Positions 35,746-45,004 are shown, counted from the stretch's first letter. The stretch: DNA of 58,672 nucleotides from Allobosea lathyri (GCF_900108245.1 NZ_FNUY01000020.1:7501-66172), one strand, 5' to 3'. The notes: a model not told the origin generated them from the letters alone. Numbers and translations: made by a program.

Positions 35746-36423
35746 ATGGCTCGCACCGGACAACCGGAACGCGGCATGCCCGAGACGCAAACCTTAGAAC
35801 CTGAGACAAGCCAGGCCCTGCTGACCTTCGCGGCGGCTAGGGAATGCTGCGCTGGTGGCCGGAATCCGCCGCTGGCGACGCTGCTTGCCTGGGTCGAGGG
35901 CTATTTGATGAGCGCCCATCCCGATCTCGGGCGAACCGGCGCGGTCTGTCCTTTCACCCGGCAGGCGGCACGGCTCGACACTGTCCGCATCGGAATCTCG
36001 CAGGCCGTCCCCGACGACGAGGACTCGGCCTTCGCTTTGATCCGCGAGAGCTTTCGCACGCTGGAGGCCATTCCGGCCAAGCCCTCCATGGCCCAGTTCC
36101 GCACCGTGATCGTCGGGTTCCCGGCTTGCGCGGATGCGGACGGCATCGCCATGCTCAAGCGCGTGCAGAAGCGGCATAAATTCTACTCGCTGGTGCGCAA
36201 CCGGATGATCGGGCTGATGTATGCGCAATCGGATGCGCCCGGCCTGTGGAACCCGGATTTCCGGCCATTGCGCGCGCCCCTGCCGGTTCTCGCGATCCGC
36301 CACATGGTCGAGCAGGACGCGCCCTTCGCGGCCCGCCACCCCCTGCTCCTGCTGCCCTATCTGGCACGCTTTCCGCTTGCCGGCACGAAGCGGCTGATCG
36401 CGCATGTCCGGGCCGGCAGCTGA
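35746..36423 (+). CDS. Hypothetical protein, DUF6875-like
   Basis: A 225-residue soluble protein of unknown function. Notable segments are LLAWVEGYLMSAHPDLGRTG then VCPFTRQAARLDTVRIG, FRTVIVGFPAC, a basic RVQKRHKFYSLVRNRMIGLMY, and APGLWNPDFRPLRAPLPVLA followed by IRHMVEQDAPF. The pattern recalls the DUF6875 family, but that is from memory and unverified. No signal peptide or membrane helix is evident. The start may be 35746 or the ATG at 35776. It ends 3 bp before the acyltransferase gene, so the two form a likely operon. Confidence 0.7.
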   Translation: MARTGQPERGMPETQTLEPETSQALLTFAAARECCAGGRNPPLATLLAWVEGYLMSAHPDLGRTGAVCPFTRQAARLDTVRIGISQAVPDDEDSAFALIRESFRTLEAIPAKPSMAQFRTVIVGFPACADADGIAMLKRVQKRHKFYSLVRNRMIGLMYAQSDAPGLWNPDFRPLRAPLPVLAIRHMVEQDAPFAARHPLLLLPYLARFPLAGTKRLIAHVRAGS

Positions 36424-36426
36424 GCC

Positions 36427-37632
36427 ATGGTTAGGGTCAAGGCGCGGCCGAGCCCGGCTCCTCCCGCAGCAAGCCGCCACAGGCCATCGGCACAAGAGGC
36501 GCCGACGATCGCCATCATCGACAACCCCCAGGATTTCATCGCGCTGCGTGAGGAGTGGGAGGCGTTGTTTGCCCGCGCCGCCCTGCCGCAGCAGGTCTTC
36601 CAGAGCCACGTCGTATTGCGCCATTGGGCAAGGCACTATCTCGACGCGCAGAGCAAGCTGAGCATCGTGACGGTGCGTCGCGATGGCAGGCTGGCCATGA
36701 TCTGGCCGCTCATTCGCCAGCGCCGTTTCGGCATCGATACGCTGCGTTTCATGGGCATCCCAGTCGCCCAGTTCGGCGACGTGCTGGTCGAGGCCGGCGA
36801 CGACGCCCAGGACCTGTTCCAGGCCGGCTGGAAAGCTGTGAGATCGCTGGGAAGCGATATCTTCGAGGCCCGCAAACTGCGCGCCGACTCGGCGCTCGCC
36901 TCGTCCGGCTTGCTCCGCGGCGCAGTCGAGCGCGACCGGCTGGAAGCGCCCTTCGCCGATCTCGACTTTCGGGTCGGGCCGGACGGGCCGAGCCAGGCCT
37001 ATCGCCCGCGCGAACGCTCGAACCATCGCAGGAGGCTGCGCCGGCTCACCGAGCGCGGGCCGATCAGCTTTTCCTGCGTTACGCCGGGCCCGGAAGCCGC
37101 GGCACTTGTCGAACAGGCCGTCGCGATGAAGCAGGCCACCCTGCAACGCCACGGCATCATAGCTCCGGCGATTTCGGACCCGCGCTTCATGGCCTTCTTC
37201 CGCGATCTCGCCGGTGACGCCGCAGGAGGCTCGCCACTCCGCGTTGCCCTGATACTTTGCGCCGACAAGCCGGTCGGCATCGATCTCGCTTTGGACTGCA
37301 AGGGCACCAGCTTCGGCCACGTCATCGCCACCAATCCCGACCATGAGCGCGGCGGCCTCGGCGGCATCCTGATCCATCACAGCTTCGCCAGCGCCAGGGA
37401 GCGCGGCAACGCGATCTTCGATCTTCTGGCCCCGGCCGATCCCTACAAGCTCGAACATGCCGACGGGCAGACGGGCGTCAGCGATCTGGCGCTGCCGCTC
37501 TCGCTCAAGGGCAGGATCGCCTGCAGTCTGGGCATCGCGAAACTGCGCCCCGCCTTGAAAGCGACGCTGAAGCGCCTGCCCGCTCCCGTCACCCGGCGCA
37601 TCGCCGCCTGGGCGGCCAGCGGCAAGGCCTGA
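36427..37632 (+). CDS. BioF2-like/Acetyltransf_6 GNAT acyltransferase
   Basis: A 401-residue protein with the CelD/BioF2-like acetyltransferase fold (double GNAT). The motif region LALDCKGTSFGHVIATNPDH then ERGGLGGILIHHSFASARE matches the C-terminal GNAT half, and FDLLAPADPYKLEHADG is the typical end motif. Such proteins act in polysaccharide or aminoacyl/acyl transfer; the substrate here is unknown. A basic stretch of the middle part (RERSNHRRRLRRLTERG) could bind nucleic acid or an acidic polymer. It follows the DUF6875-like gene by 3 bp. Confidence 0.78.
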   Translation: MVRVKARPSPAPPAASRHRPSAQEAPTIAIIDNPQDFIALREEWEALFARAALPQQVFQSHVVLRHWARHYLDAQSKLSIVTVRRDGRLAMIWPLIRQRRFGIDTLRFMGIPVAQFGDVLVEAGDDAQDLFQAGWKAVRSLGSDIFEARKLRADSALASSGLLRGAVERDRLEAPFADLDFRVGPDGPSQAYRPRERSNHRRRLRRLTERGPISFSCVTPGPEAAALVEQAVAMKQATLQRHGIIAPAISDPRFMAFFRDLAGDAAGGSPLRVALILCADKPVGIDLALDCKGTSFGHVIATNPDHERGGLGGILIHHSFASARERGNAIFDLLAPADPYKLEHADGQTGVSDLALPLSLKGRIACSLGIAKLRPALKATLKRLPAPVTRRIAAWAASGKA

Positions 37633-37651
37633 ACCCGCGGCGCCCTTCGCC

Positions 37652-37948
37652 TCAGCCGGTGAACCCATCCATGGCGCGCGCCAGCTTGACGTCGAGTTCG
37701 GTCAGGCCGCCGACATCATGCGTCGCCAGCGTGACATCGACGGTCTTGTAGATATTCGACCATTCGGGATGGTGGTTCATCGCCTCCGCCAGCATGGCGA
37801 CCCGCGTCATCCACGAGAAAGCCTCGCTGAAATCGCGGAAGACGAAGCGCTTCGTGATCGCCTCGCGCCCGTCCACGAGCTTCCAGCCGGTCAGCGTCGC
37901 CAGTACCTCGTTGCGGGCCTCGATGCCGAGTCGCTTGGGCATGGTCAT
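37652..37948 (-). CDS. phhB: 4a-hydroxytetrahydrobiopterin dehydratase (pterin dehydratase)
   Basis: A 98-residue PCD/DCoH enzyme that recycles the pterin cofactor of aromatic amino acid hydroxylases. The signature NHHPEWSNIYKTVDVTLATH is complete and the length is normal. No phenylalanine hydroxylase is seen in the window. The ATG overlaps the thpR stop by 4 bp. Confidence 0.93.
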   Translation of the reverse strand: MTMPKRLGIEARNEVLATLTGWKLVDGREAITKRFVFRDFSEAFSWMTRVAMLAEAMNHHPEWSNIYKTVDVTLATHDVGGLTELDVKLARAMDGFTG

Positions 37949-38523
37949 CTCCGCTGCAGCCCGGCGCGGGGCAGCCGGTTCGGATAGGAGGGTCCAAGCG
38001 GATAGGCCGCCTCAACCACATAAGGTCCGCCCCCGATCGAATCGCGCGACGACATCAGCACGATCCGCCGCGCCGTGAAGCTGATCGGCCGGATGATCGG
38101 ATGCATGCTGAGATAATCGGCGACATCGACGGGCGAGGTGTCGCGCAGCCGCGCCAGCGTGACATGCGGTACGAATTTGCGGCCCTCGGCCGGCAGGCCC
38201 AACCGCCGCATCAGCCTTTCGAGATCGGCCTGGAGTTCAGTGAGCTTCTGGCTCGGCTGGACGCGGGCGAAGACCGCTCGCGGCTTGTCGCCCCCGAAAC
38301 TGCCGAGCGCATCGAGCGTGACGTCGAATGGGTAGGACTGAACATCGGACAGGAAGTCGTTGACGTCATTGGCCGTGCGCCGGTCGACATCCCCCAGAAA
38401 ACGCAGGGTGATGTGATAGTCCGCCGGCTCCATCCAGCGCGCGCCAACCAGCCCGCCCCGATGCAGCGTCAACGCCGAGGCGACCTCGGCGGGTATCTCC
38501 AGAGCTGTGAACAGCCTCGGCAT
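37945..38523 (-). CDS. thpR: RNA 2',3'-cyclic phosphodiesterase ThpR
   Basis: A 2H-phosphoesterase (192 residues), formerly called 2'-5' RNA ligase. The two catalytic HxTL-type motifs are H37 in DYHITLRFLG and H120 in VPHVTLARL. It opens 2',3'-cyclic phosphate on RNA. It is followed by phhB in an overlapping arrangement. Confidence 0.92.
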   Translation of the reverse strand: MPRLFTALEIPAEVASALTLHRGGLVGARWMEPADYHITLRFLGDVDRRTANDVNDFLSDVQSYPFDVTLDALGSFGGDKPRAVFARVQPSQKLTELQADLERLMRRLGLPAEGRKFVPHVTLARLRDTSPVDVADYLSMHPIIRPISFTARRIVLMSSRDSIGGGPYVVEAAYPLGPSYPNRLPRAGLQRR

Positions 38524-38670
38524 GACGAATCAGTGCCAGCTTTTTGTGACTCTGGCGAGACGAAAAGCCGTGAGCGGGGAGGTTCCATCCACAGGGTCGC
38601 CCCGCTTGCGCGTCATGCGCAAGCAAAGCGCCGGGAATTCACGGGGCGGACATCATCGTCCCCGCGAGCT

Positions 38671-38700
38671 TTCCGGGCCCGCAGCGAAGCGAGCCCGGAA
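38671..38700. repeat. Hairpin in the thpR/aldo-keto reductase gap
   Basis: Arms TTCCGGGC (38671-38678) and GCCCGGAA (38693-38700) enclose CCGCAGCGAAGCGA. It lies in the 208-bp gap downstream of the minus-strand aldo/keto reductase gene. It may be a fragment of the same repeat family as those at 23647 and 52053 (shared GCAGCGAAGCG). It lacks a T run, so it is not a clear terminator. Confidence 0.55.
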
Positions 38701-38731
38701 CATAACCATGCTCAAGGGCAGGGTTGGCTGC

Positions 38732-39787
38732 TCAGGGGCAGGGATTGCCGACGAGCTGGTGGATCGCGTCGATCTTGCCCTCGAGTTCGGCGGAAATCGC
38801 CACGTCGATCGAGGCGATATCGGTCTTCAGCTGTTCCATCGTGGTCGCGCCAATGATGTTCGATGTCAGGAAGGCACGCGAATTGACGAAGGCCAGCGCC
38901 ATCTGGGCGGGGTCGAGCCCCACCTCGCGCGCCAACGCGATGTAGCGCTTGATCGCATCCTCGGAGCCGGGCCCCTGATAGCGCTGGCCGCGGTCGAACA
39001 GCGTCGTGCGGGCGCCTGCCGGGCGGGCGCCGTCGAGATATTTGCCGGTAAGGAAACCCTGTGCCAGCGGCGAATAGGCGAGAAGCCCGACATCCTCGCG
39101 CAGCGCGATCTCGGCTAAAGCGGTCTCGAAGGTGCGGTTAAGCAGGTTGTAGGCGTTCTGGACCGACTGGACCCTCGGGCCGCCGCGCGCTTCTGAATCG
39201 TGCACAAAGCTCATCGTGCCCCAGGCGCTCTCGTTGGAGAGGCCGAGATGGCGGATCTTGCCGGCCTTGACGATCTCCGCGAAGGCGTCGAGCTGTTCGG
39301 CGATCGGCGTCTCGTCATCGGCTTTTTCGAATGCGCTCGTGTTGAAGCGCGTCGGGTTCGAACCCCAGGCCATCGGCCGGTCCGGGAAATGGATCTGGTA
39401 GAGGTCGATATAGTCGGTTTGCAGCCGCTTCAGGTTCTTGTCGACAGCTTCCCGGATCTGCGCCCTGTTGACGCGGGTCGGTCCCTTGTCGTCGCGGAAC
39501 CAGTCATTGGCCGAGCGCCCGACGATCTTGCTGGCGAGGATCACCTTGTCGCGGTTGCCCCGGGCCTTGAACCAGTTGCCGATGATGCGCTCGGTCGAGC
39601 CTTGCGTCTCGGCCCTGGGCGGAATCGAGTAGAGTTCGGCGGTGTCGAAGAAGTTCACGCCCTGGTCGAGCGCGTAATCCATCTGCTCGAAACCTTCGGC
39701 TTCGGTGTTCTGCTCGCCATAGGTCATGGTTCCAAGGCAGATCACCGAGACGTTGAGATCGGTGCGCCCGAGGCGGCGATATTCCAT
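38732..39787 (-). CDS. Aldo/keto reductase, Tas-like
   Basis: A 351-residue NADP(H)-dependent aldo/keto reductase with the Tas/Gpr subfamily pattern. The active-site tetrad is D48 and Y53 (FFDTAELY), Lys in VILASKIVG, and His in YIDLYQIHFPDR. The C-terminal nucleotide-binding NIIGATTMEQLK is present. The substrate is unknown. It is monocistronic, with a hairpin beyond its stop. Confidence 0.92.
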   Translation of the reverse strand: MEYRRLGRTDLNVSVICLGTMTYGEQNTEAEGFEQMDYALDQGVNFFDTAELYSIPPRAETQGSTERIIGNWFKARGNRDKVILASKIVGRSANDWFRDDKGPTRVNRAQIREAVDKNLKRLQTDYIDLYQIHFPDRPMAWGSNPTRFNTSAFEKADDETPIAEQLDAFAEIVKAGKIRHLGLSNESAWGTMSFVHDSEARGGPRVQSVQNAYNLLNRTFETALAEIALREDVGLLAYSPLAQGFLTGKYLDGARPAGARTTLFDRGQRYQGPGSEDAIKRYIALAREVGLDPAQMALAFVNSRAFLTSNIIGATTMEQLKTDIASIDVAISAELEGKIDAIHQLVGNPCP

Positions 39788-39863
39788 GGCAATGCAACTC
39801 CGGAAGAAACGGGCGGAAGGCGCCGTGAAAGGTGACTGGCAATGATCGGGCCGAACGGCCGTT

Positions 39864-40601
39864 TCAGGGTTTGGCGGGCAACGTCGCGAGGAAGCGCTCG
39901 ACCGTGGGCAGGATGTTGCGGACGATGACGCGGACGCCCTCGGCCGTGGGATGAAGCAGGTCCGCCTGGTTCAGCGCGCGGTCGCCTGCGATGCCCTCCA
40001 GGAAAAACGGGTAAAGCACCAGCCCGTAGGTTTCGGCAAGCTGCGGAAACAGCCCGTCGAACCGCGTGACGTATTCCGCCCCGAGATTGCGCGGCGCATA
40101 CATGCCCGCAAGCAGGACCGGAATACCGCGCGCCTTGAGCCGGGAGATGATCGCGTCCAACGCCTTTTTGGTCGTTGCGGGATCGAGACCGCGCAGCGCG
40201 TCATTGGCGCCCAGTTCCAGGATGACGCCATCCGTCCCGTCCGGCACCGACCAGTCGAGCCGTTCGAGCCCGCCCTGCGCCGTATCGCCGGAGACACCCG
40301 CATTCACGATCTCGATAGCGATACCCTTCTGGCGTAGCGCTTGCTCCAGAACCGCGGGAAAGGCGGCGCTGCCCGGCAGGTTGTAGCCGGCTGAGAGACT
40401 GTCCCCGAGAACGACGAGCTTTCGCGGGGGTGTCTGGGCCTGGGCCATGGTTGCAGCGGAGAGTGCCAGCGTGAGGGCGAACAGAAAAAGCGCCGACAGC
40501 GATTGGACAAGCGCAACGCAGCGCCCATATCGCCGCAGGACGGGGCGCGACGCGATTTGGCCCCGCTCGGGCCGCGATCCGGTGCGAGCGGGGTAAGTCA
40601 T
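39864..40601 (-). CDS. tesA: SGNH esterase / lysophospholipase TesA
   Basis: A periplasmic SGNH hydrolase (245 residues) of the arylesterase/thioesterase I family. A long N-terminal region has a signal segment (about 28-55, ending AQA). The catalytic Ser is S68 in GDSLSAGY, with the oxyanion Asn in ELGANDALRG and Asp/His in DLLHPTAEG. The start at 40601 sits 27 bp from the divergent ABC gene, the same head-to-head tesA / ybbA-ybbP layout found in E. coli. Confidence 0.92.
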   Translation of the reverse strand: MTYPARTGSRPERGQIASRPVLRRYGRCVALVQSLSALFLFALTLALSAATMAQAQTPPRKLVVLGDSLSAGYNLPGSAAFPAVLEQALRQKGIAIEIVNAGVSGDTAQGGLERLDWSVPDGTDGVILELGANDALRGLDPATTKKALDAIISRLKARGIPVLLAGMYAPRNLGAEYVTRFDGLFPQLAETYGLVLYPFFLEGIAGDRALNQADLLHPTAEGVRVIVRNILPTVERFLATLPAKP

Positions 40602-40628
40602 GGATTTTGAAGTCAGGATCATTGAGCG

Positions 40629-41345
40629 ATGAGCGAAGAGCGCGTCCCAGCCGCCGGATTGCCGGCGATCGAATTGCAGGATGTCCATCTTAGTTTGGGG
40701 CGTGCCGCTGCCCGCGTCCATATCCTCAAGGGTGTTTCTTTGGCCTTGGCCTCAGGCGAGGCCACCGGACTGGTCGGCCCGTCCGGCTCCGGCAAGTCCA
40801 CCCTGCTGATGACCATGGCCGGGCTGGAGCGCCCCGATTCCGGCATCGTCCGGGTCGCGGGGCAGGATCTGGGCGCGCTCGACGAGGACGGGCTTGCGGT
40901 GTTTCGCGGCCGGCGCATCGGCATCGTCTTCCAGTCCTTCCATCTCGTGCCGACCATGACGGCCCGCGAGAATGTCGCTTTGCCGCTGGAACTGGCAGGC
41001 GCAACGGAGGCCTTCTCCCGCGCCGAGGCGGAACTGCGCAATGTCGGCCTGGGCGACCGCATGGACCATTATCCGGCGCAGCTTTCGGGCGGCGAGCAGC
41101 AGCGTGTCGCGATTGCACGGGCCGTCGCGCCCGACCCCGCCATTCTCGTCGCCGACGAACCCACCGGCAATCTCGACGAGGGCACCGGCCGCTCGATCGT
41201 CGACCTGATCTTCGCCTTGCGGCGCGAGCGCGGTGCGACGCTGGTGCTCGTCACCCATGATCTCCAGCTCGCCGCGCTCTGCGACCGGACAGTGCGGCTC
41301 CGCGCCGGGCGGATCGAATCCTCCGCCGATATGGCGGTTGCCTGA
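40629..41345 (+). CDS. ybbA: ABC transporter ATPase, YbbA/LolD-like
   Basis: A 238-residue ATPase of the MacB/LolD/YbbA group. It contains Walker A (GPSGSGKST), the signature LSGGEQQRVAIARA, and Walker B ILVADEPTGNLD. It is 2 bp from the permease gene and divergent from tesA. The YbbAP system may move lipid-like substrates to the periplasm, where TesA could act; the substrate is not known. Confidence 0.92.
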   Translation: MSEERVPAAGLPAIELQDVHLSLGRAAARVHILKGVSLALASGEATGLVGPSGSGKSTLLMTMAGLERPDSGIVRVAGQDLGALDEDGLAVFRGRRIGIVFQSFHLVPTMTARENVALPLELAGATEAFSRAEAELRNVGLGDRMDHYPAQLSGGEQQRVAIARAVAPDPAILVADEPTGNLDEGTGRSIVDLIFALRRERGATLVLVTHDLQLAALCDRTVRLRAGRIESSADMAVA

Positions 41346-41347
41346 CC

Positions 41348-43933
41348 ATGCATGCGCCCGTCAAACCTGCTCCCGCGCCCTCCTACCGCTCACCGGGCCT
41401 CGGCCTGGCGCTCAGGCTCGCCTGGCGCGATCTGCGCGGTGGCCTGCGCGGCTTCGGCATCTTCATCGCCTGCCTCGCACTCGGCGTCATGGCGATCGCA
41501 GCCGTAGCCTCAGCTTCACGCGGCTTGACAGAGGGTCTGTCACGCGAGGGCCGTCGCATTCTCGGCGGCGACGCGGCCTTCAGCCTGATCCACCGCGAAG
41601 CGACCCCGCCGGAACTCGCCTTTCTTCAGTCACATGGCAGCGTGTCGACCATCGCGACCCTGCGTGGCATGGCCAATGCGGGCGAAAAAGGCGCGGCTCT
41701 GGTCGAGATCAAGGCCGTCGATACGACCTATCCCCGCATCGGCGATCTCGTCACCGAACCGCAGGCACCCATCCAGAGCCTTCTGGCCCGGGGCGATGAT
41801 GTCTTCGGCGCCGTCGCCGATCCCGTCCTGCTCGGTCGGCTCGACCTGAAGCCCGGCGACGTGATCAGCGTGGGTGCTGCAAAACTCCAGCTTCGCGCCA
41901 ATCTCGTCTCAGAACCCGACAAGATCGCCGCCGGCGTCGGTTTCGGCCCGCGCCTGCTGATGTCGCAGGACGCCCTGCGCGCCACCGGCCTGCTCCAGCC
42001 GGGCAGCCTCGTGCGCTGGACCTACCGCGTCTCGCTGCCCGCCGCGGCTTCCGACGATGCAGCGCTCGACACGCTGCTCTCGACAGCAGGCCGCGAACAG
42101 CGCGATGCAGGCTGGGAGATCCGCTCGCGCGCCAATGCCGCGCCTGGCTTCCAGCGCAATCTCGAACGATTCACTCAGTTCCTCACCTTGGTCGGATTGA
42201 CCGCGCTTCTCGTCGGCGGTGTCGGTGTCGCCAATGCGGTGCGCCGCTTTGTCGAGGCCAAGAAGCTCGACTTCGCTACGATGAAGGCGATCGGAGCGAC
42301 CGGCGGCCGCGTCGTCGCGATCCACCTGACCGAGGTCATGCTGGTCGCTGCGCTCGGCACCGCGATCGGTCTTGTCCTCGGAGCAGCCGCGCCCTTCGCG
42401 CTGGGCTATGCGCTGTCGGGCATCCTGCCGCTGCCCTTCGAGCCGACGCTGGCGCCGGGCGAACTCGCCGTCGCCGCGCTCTACGGGCTTTTGACTGCGC
42501 TCGTCTTCGCCATCCTGCCGCTCGGGCGTGCCCATGACGTGCCGGTCTCCGCCCTGTTCCGCGACCAGATCGAGCCCGATGCGCGCCGGCCGCGTGCGAT
42601 CTATCTGGTGATCTGCGCGCTGGCGCTGGCCGGGCTCGTCGGCGTCGCGCTCGCCTTCGCTTATGAGCGGCGCATCGCGCTGATCTATATCGGCGTGATG
42701 AGCGGCATCTTCCTGCTGCTGCGCTGCGTCTCCTGGGGTCTGATGGCGCTGGCTCGGCGCAGCCCGCGCCCGCGCAGCCCCTCGCTGCGCATGGCACTGG
42801 CCAACAGCCACCGGCCGGGCGCGCTCACCCCTTCGCTCGTGCTCTCGCTTGGCCTGGGCGTCGCTCTGCTTTCGGCGCTCGCCTTCATCGATGTCAGCCT
42901 CACCCGGCAGCTCACACAGGCGCTGCCGCAGAAGGCCCCAAGCTTCTTCTTCCTCGACATTCCCAACGCCGAATCCGCGCGTTTCGACACCTTCGTGGCG
43001 CAGGAGCGGCCGGGCGCAACGCTGGAGCGCGTGCCGATGATGCGCGGCCGCATCGTCAGCATAAACGGCGTCCGGGCCGAGGACATCAAGGCTACCGAGC
43101 AATCGGCCTGGGTGCTCGATGGCGATCGCGGCATCACCTATTCCGACGTCATGCCGGAGGGCTCGAAGATCGCCAGCGGCGAATGGTGGCCGGCCGATTA
43201 TCGCGGCGAGCCGCTGGTTTCCTTCGACGCGCAGAACGCAGCCGGCATCGGCCTGAAACTGGGCGACCGGCTCACCGTCAACGTGCTCGGCCGCAACATC
43301 ACCGCCCGCGTCGCCAATCTGCGCACGGTGGAATGGCGCTCGCTCGGCATCAACTTCGTCATGCTGTTCTCACCCAACACTTTTGCCGGCGCGCCGCATA
43401 CCAACCTCGCCACCGTGACGACGGCCCCCAATGGCGCCGGCGCGACCGACGCCGCGCTCATGCGCCGGCTCGCCATCGACTTCCCCTCGGTGACGGCGGT
43501 GCGGGTCAAGGATGCGCTGGAAGCGGTCAACACCATCGTGGGTCAGCTCGCCACTGCGATCCGCGGCGCATCGGGCCTCGCCATCGCCGCGAGCCTGCTC
43601 GTGCTGGGCGGCGCACTCGCCGCCGGGCAGCGGGCGCGGCTCTATGACGCGATGATCCTGAAGACGCTCGGCGCGACAAGGCGCTTTATACTTTCGTCGT
43701 ACGCCCTTGAATACGCCGCGATCGGCCTCGTCTCGGCGCTGTTCGGCGTTGTCGCTGGGGCTCTGGCGGGCTGGGGCGTCGTGACTCAAGTGATGAAGAT
43801 CGATTTCGTCAGTGATCCCACTGGGGCATTACTGGCCGCGACTGCTGCCGTAGGCGTTACCGTCCTGTTCGGGCTCGCTGGCACGCTGAGAATACTATCG
43901 AAAGCGCCCGCTTCTCATCTGCGGAATTTATGA
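41348..43933 (+). CDS. ybbP: ABC transporter permease, YbbP/FtsX-like
   Basis: An 861-residue permease with two FtsX-like four-helix units split by large periplasmic regions. Its membrane segments cluster at about 28-50, 275-395 (three to four), 415-470, and 745-850 at the C terminus. Family segments are LGVMAIAAVASASRGLTEGL, RFVEAKKLDFATMKAIGATG and LYDAMILKTLGATRRFIL. It pairs with the ATPase just upstream. Length matches YbbP (about 800-860). Confidence 0.9.
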   Translation: MHAPVKPAPAPSYRSPGLGLALRLAWRDLRGGLRGFGIFIACLALGVMAIAAVASASRGLTEGLSREGRRILGGDAAFSLIHREATPPELAFLQSHGSVSTIATLRGMANAGEKGAALVEIKAVDTTYPRIGDLVTEPQAPIQSLLARGDDVFGAVADPVLLGRLDLKPGDVISVGAAKLQLRANLVSEPDKIAAGVGFGPRLLMSQDALRATGLLQPGSLVRWTYRVSLPAAASDDAALDTLLSTAGREQRDAGWEIRSRANAAPGFQRNLERFTQFLTLVGLTALLVGGVGVANAVRRFVEAKKLDFATMKAIGATGGRVVAIHLTEVMLVAALGTAIGLVLGAAAPFALGYALSGILPLPFEPTLAPGELAVAALYGLLTALVFAILPLGRAHDVPVSALFRDQIEPDARRPRAIYLVICALALAGLVGVALAFAYERRIALIYIGVMSGIFLLLRCVSWGLMALARRSPRPRSPSLRMALANSHRPGALTPSLVLSLGLGVALLSALAFIDVSLTRQLTQALPQKAPSFFFLDIPNAESARFDTFVAQERPGATLERVPMMRGRIVSINGVRAEDIKATEQSAWVLDGDRGITYSDVMPEGSKIASGEWWPADYRGEPLVSFDAQNAAGIGLKLGDRLTVNVLGRNITARVANLRTVEWRSLGINFVMLFSPNTFAGAPHTNLATVTTAPNGAGATDAALMRRLAIDFPSVTAVRVKDALEAVNTIVGQLATAIRGASGLAIAASLLVLGGALAAGQRARLYDAMILKTLGATRRFILSSYALEYAAIGLVSALFGVVAGALAGWGVVTQVMKIDFVSDPTGALLAATAAVGVTVLFGLAGTLRILSKAPASHLRNL

Positions 43934-44070
43934 TGACTATCTGGAGCGGACCTATGATAGACATTACAATCATGTAAGTTTGCATGACTGAGGGCCGCCG
44001 TTTCTATTGCGAGCCTCGTCTTAACCATGAGCCCCCTTGTAAGGACGGCCAAACCCCATCATATTCCCCT

Positions 44071-44117
44071 CATCGTCGCGATTGCGCGCGATGACGGCCT
44101 GCGGAGGCAGGCCCGTC
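44071..44117 (+). promoter_or_regulatory. Two-hairpin leader of the Bax-inhibitor gene (candidate ybhL motif)
   Basis: Hairpin one: CATCGTCGCG (44071-44080), loop ATTG, CGCGCGATG (44085-44093) with one bulge. Hairpin two: GACGGCCTGC (44093-44102), loop GGAG, GCAGGCC-C-GTC (44107-44117), a 10-bp stem with one bulged C. The start codon lies 28 bp further on. A structured RNA called the ybhL leader was described upstream of this gene family in alphaproteobacteria; placement and shape fit, but I cannot check the consensus here. Confidence 0.5.
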
Positions 44118-44144
44118 TTCGAAATCACAGGGGAAACTCGCTCG

Positions 44145-44915
44145 ATGAGCAACTTCGACCGCAATGCTCCAGTCTGGGGTGCCGGCCGCGCACAGCAGAC
44201 CAGCGCCGTCGAGATGGATCAGGGCCTGCGCTCGTTCATGCTCGGCGTCTACAACAACATGACGATCGGCCTGGCCATCACCGGCCTCGCCGCCATCGGC
44301 ATCAGCATGCTGGCGATTGCCGGATTTGCGCCGAGCGGCAAGGCGATCCTGTCTCCGTTCGGTGTGACGCTTTTCACCAGCCCGCTTAAATGGGTCGTGA
44401 TGCTGGCGCCGCTCGCCTTCATCATGCTCTTCTCGTTCAAGGCCGAAAGCATGAGCTCGGCTTCGGCGCGCCTGATGTTCTTCGCCTTCGCGGCGGTGAT
44501 GGGCGTCTCGATGGCGTCGATCTTCGTCGTCTTCACGGGCGAGTCGATCACCAAGGTCTTCTTCATCACGGCCGCTGCCTTCGGGGGCCTCAGCCTCTAC
44601 GGCTACACCACGAAGAAGTCGCTCTCGGGCATGGGCTCGTTCCTGATCATGGGCCTGATCGGCCTCGTGATCGCCTCGGTGGTCAACATCTTCCTGGCCT
44701 CGAGCGCGCTGTCCTTCGCCATCTCGGTGATCGGCGTGCTGGTCTTCGCCGGCCTGACCGCCTGGGATACGCAGCGCCTGAAGGACATGTACCTGCATTC
44801 GGACATGGATGCGGAATCGGCTGCGAAGCTCTCGGTGAACGGCGCGCTGTCGCTCTACCTAAACTTCATCAACATGTTCCAGATGCTGCTGTCGCTCTTC
44901 GGCGATCGCCGCTGA
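44145..44915 (+). CDS. Bax inhibitor-1 family protein (YbhL/YccA-like)
   Basis: A seven-helix inner-membrane protein (256 residues) of the BI-1 (UPF0005) family. After a polar N terminus of about 40 residues, hydrophobic segments run to the end. The family motif region is FGGLSLYGYTTKKSLSGMG, and AWDTQRLKDMY precedes the last helix. Members leak calcium or interact with FtsH; the role here is unknown. The ATG at 44145 is preceded by AGGGGA. A strong terminator follows. Confidence 0.92.
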   Translation: MSNFDRNAPVWGAGRAQQTSAVEMDQGLRSFMLGVYNNMTIGLAITGLAAIGISMLAIAGFAPSGKAILSPFGVTLFTSPLKWVVMLAPLAFIMLFSFKAESMSSASARLMFFAFAAVMGVSMASIFVVFTGESITKVFFITAAAFGGLSLYGYTTKKSLSGMGSFLIMGLIGLVIASVVNIFLASSALSFAISVIGVLVFAGLTAWDTQRLKDMYLHSDMDAESAAKLSVNGALSLYLNFINMFQMLLSLFGDRR

Positions 44916-44945
44916 TCATAAGTCTCCGCCTCGGCGGAGGTCATG

Positions 44946-44977
44946 AGCCCCGGCCGCAAGGCCGGGGCTTTTCTTTT
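44946..44977 (+). terminator. Rho-independent terminator after the Bax-inhibitor gene
   Basis: A perfect 10-bp stem AGCCCCGGCC / GGCCGGGGCT with a GCAA tetraloop is followed by TTTTCTTTT. It is a strong intrinsic terminator and isolates the GNAT gene that begins at 45005. Confidence 0.9.
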
Positions 44978-45004
44978 GGTTGTGGAGCTTGGCATGATCG
45001 TCTC

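Noticed and set aside
39345..39365. A tRNA T-loop-like stretch (GGTTCGAACCCC)
   Set aside because: It lies inside the aldo/keto reductase coding region, with no acceptor stem or anticodon arm around it. No tRNA was found elsewhere in the window.
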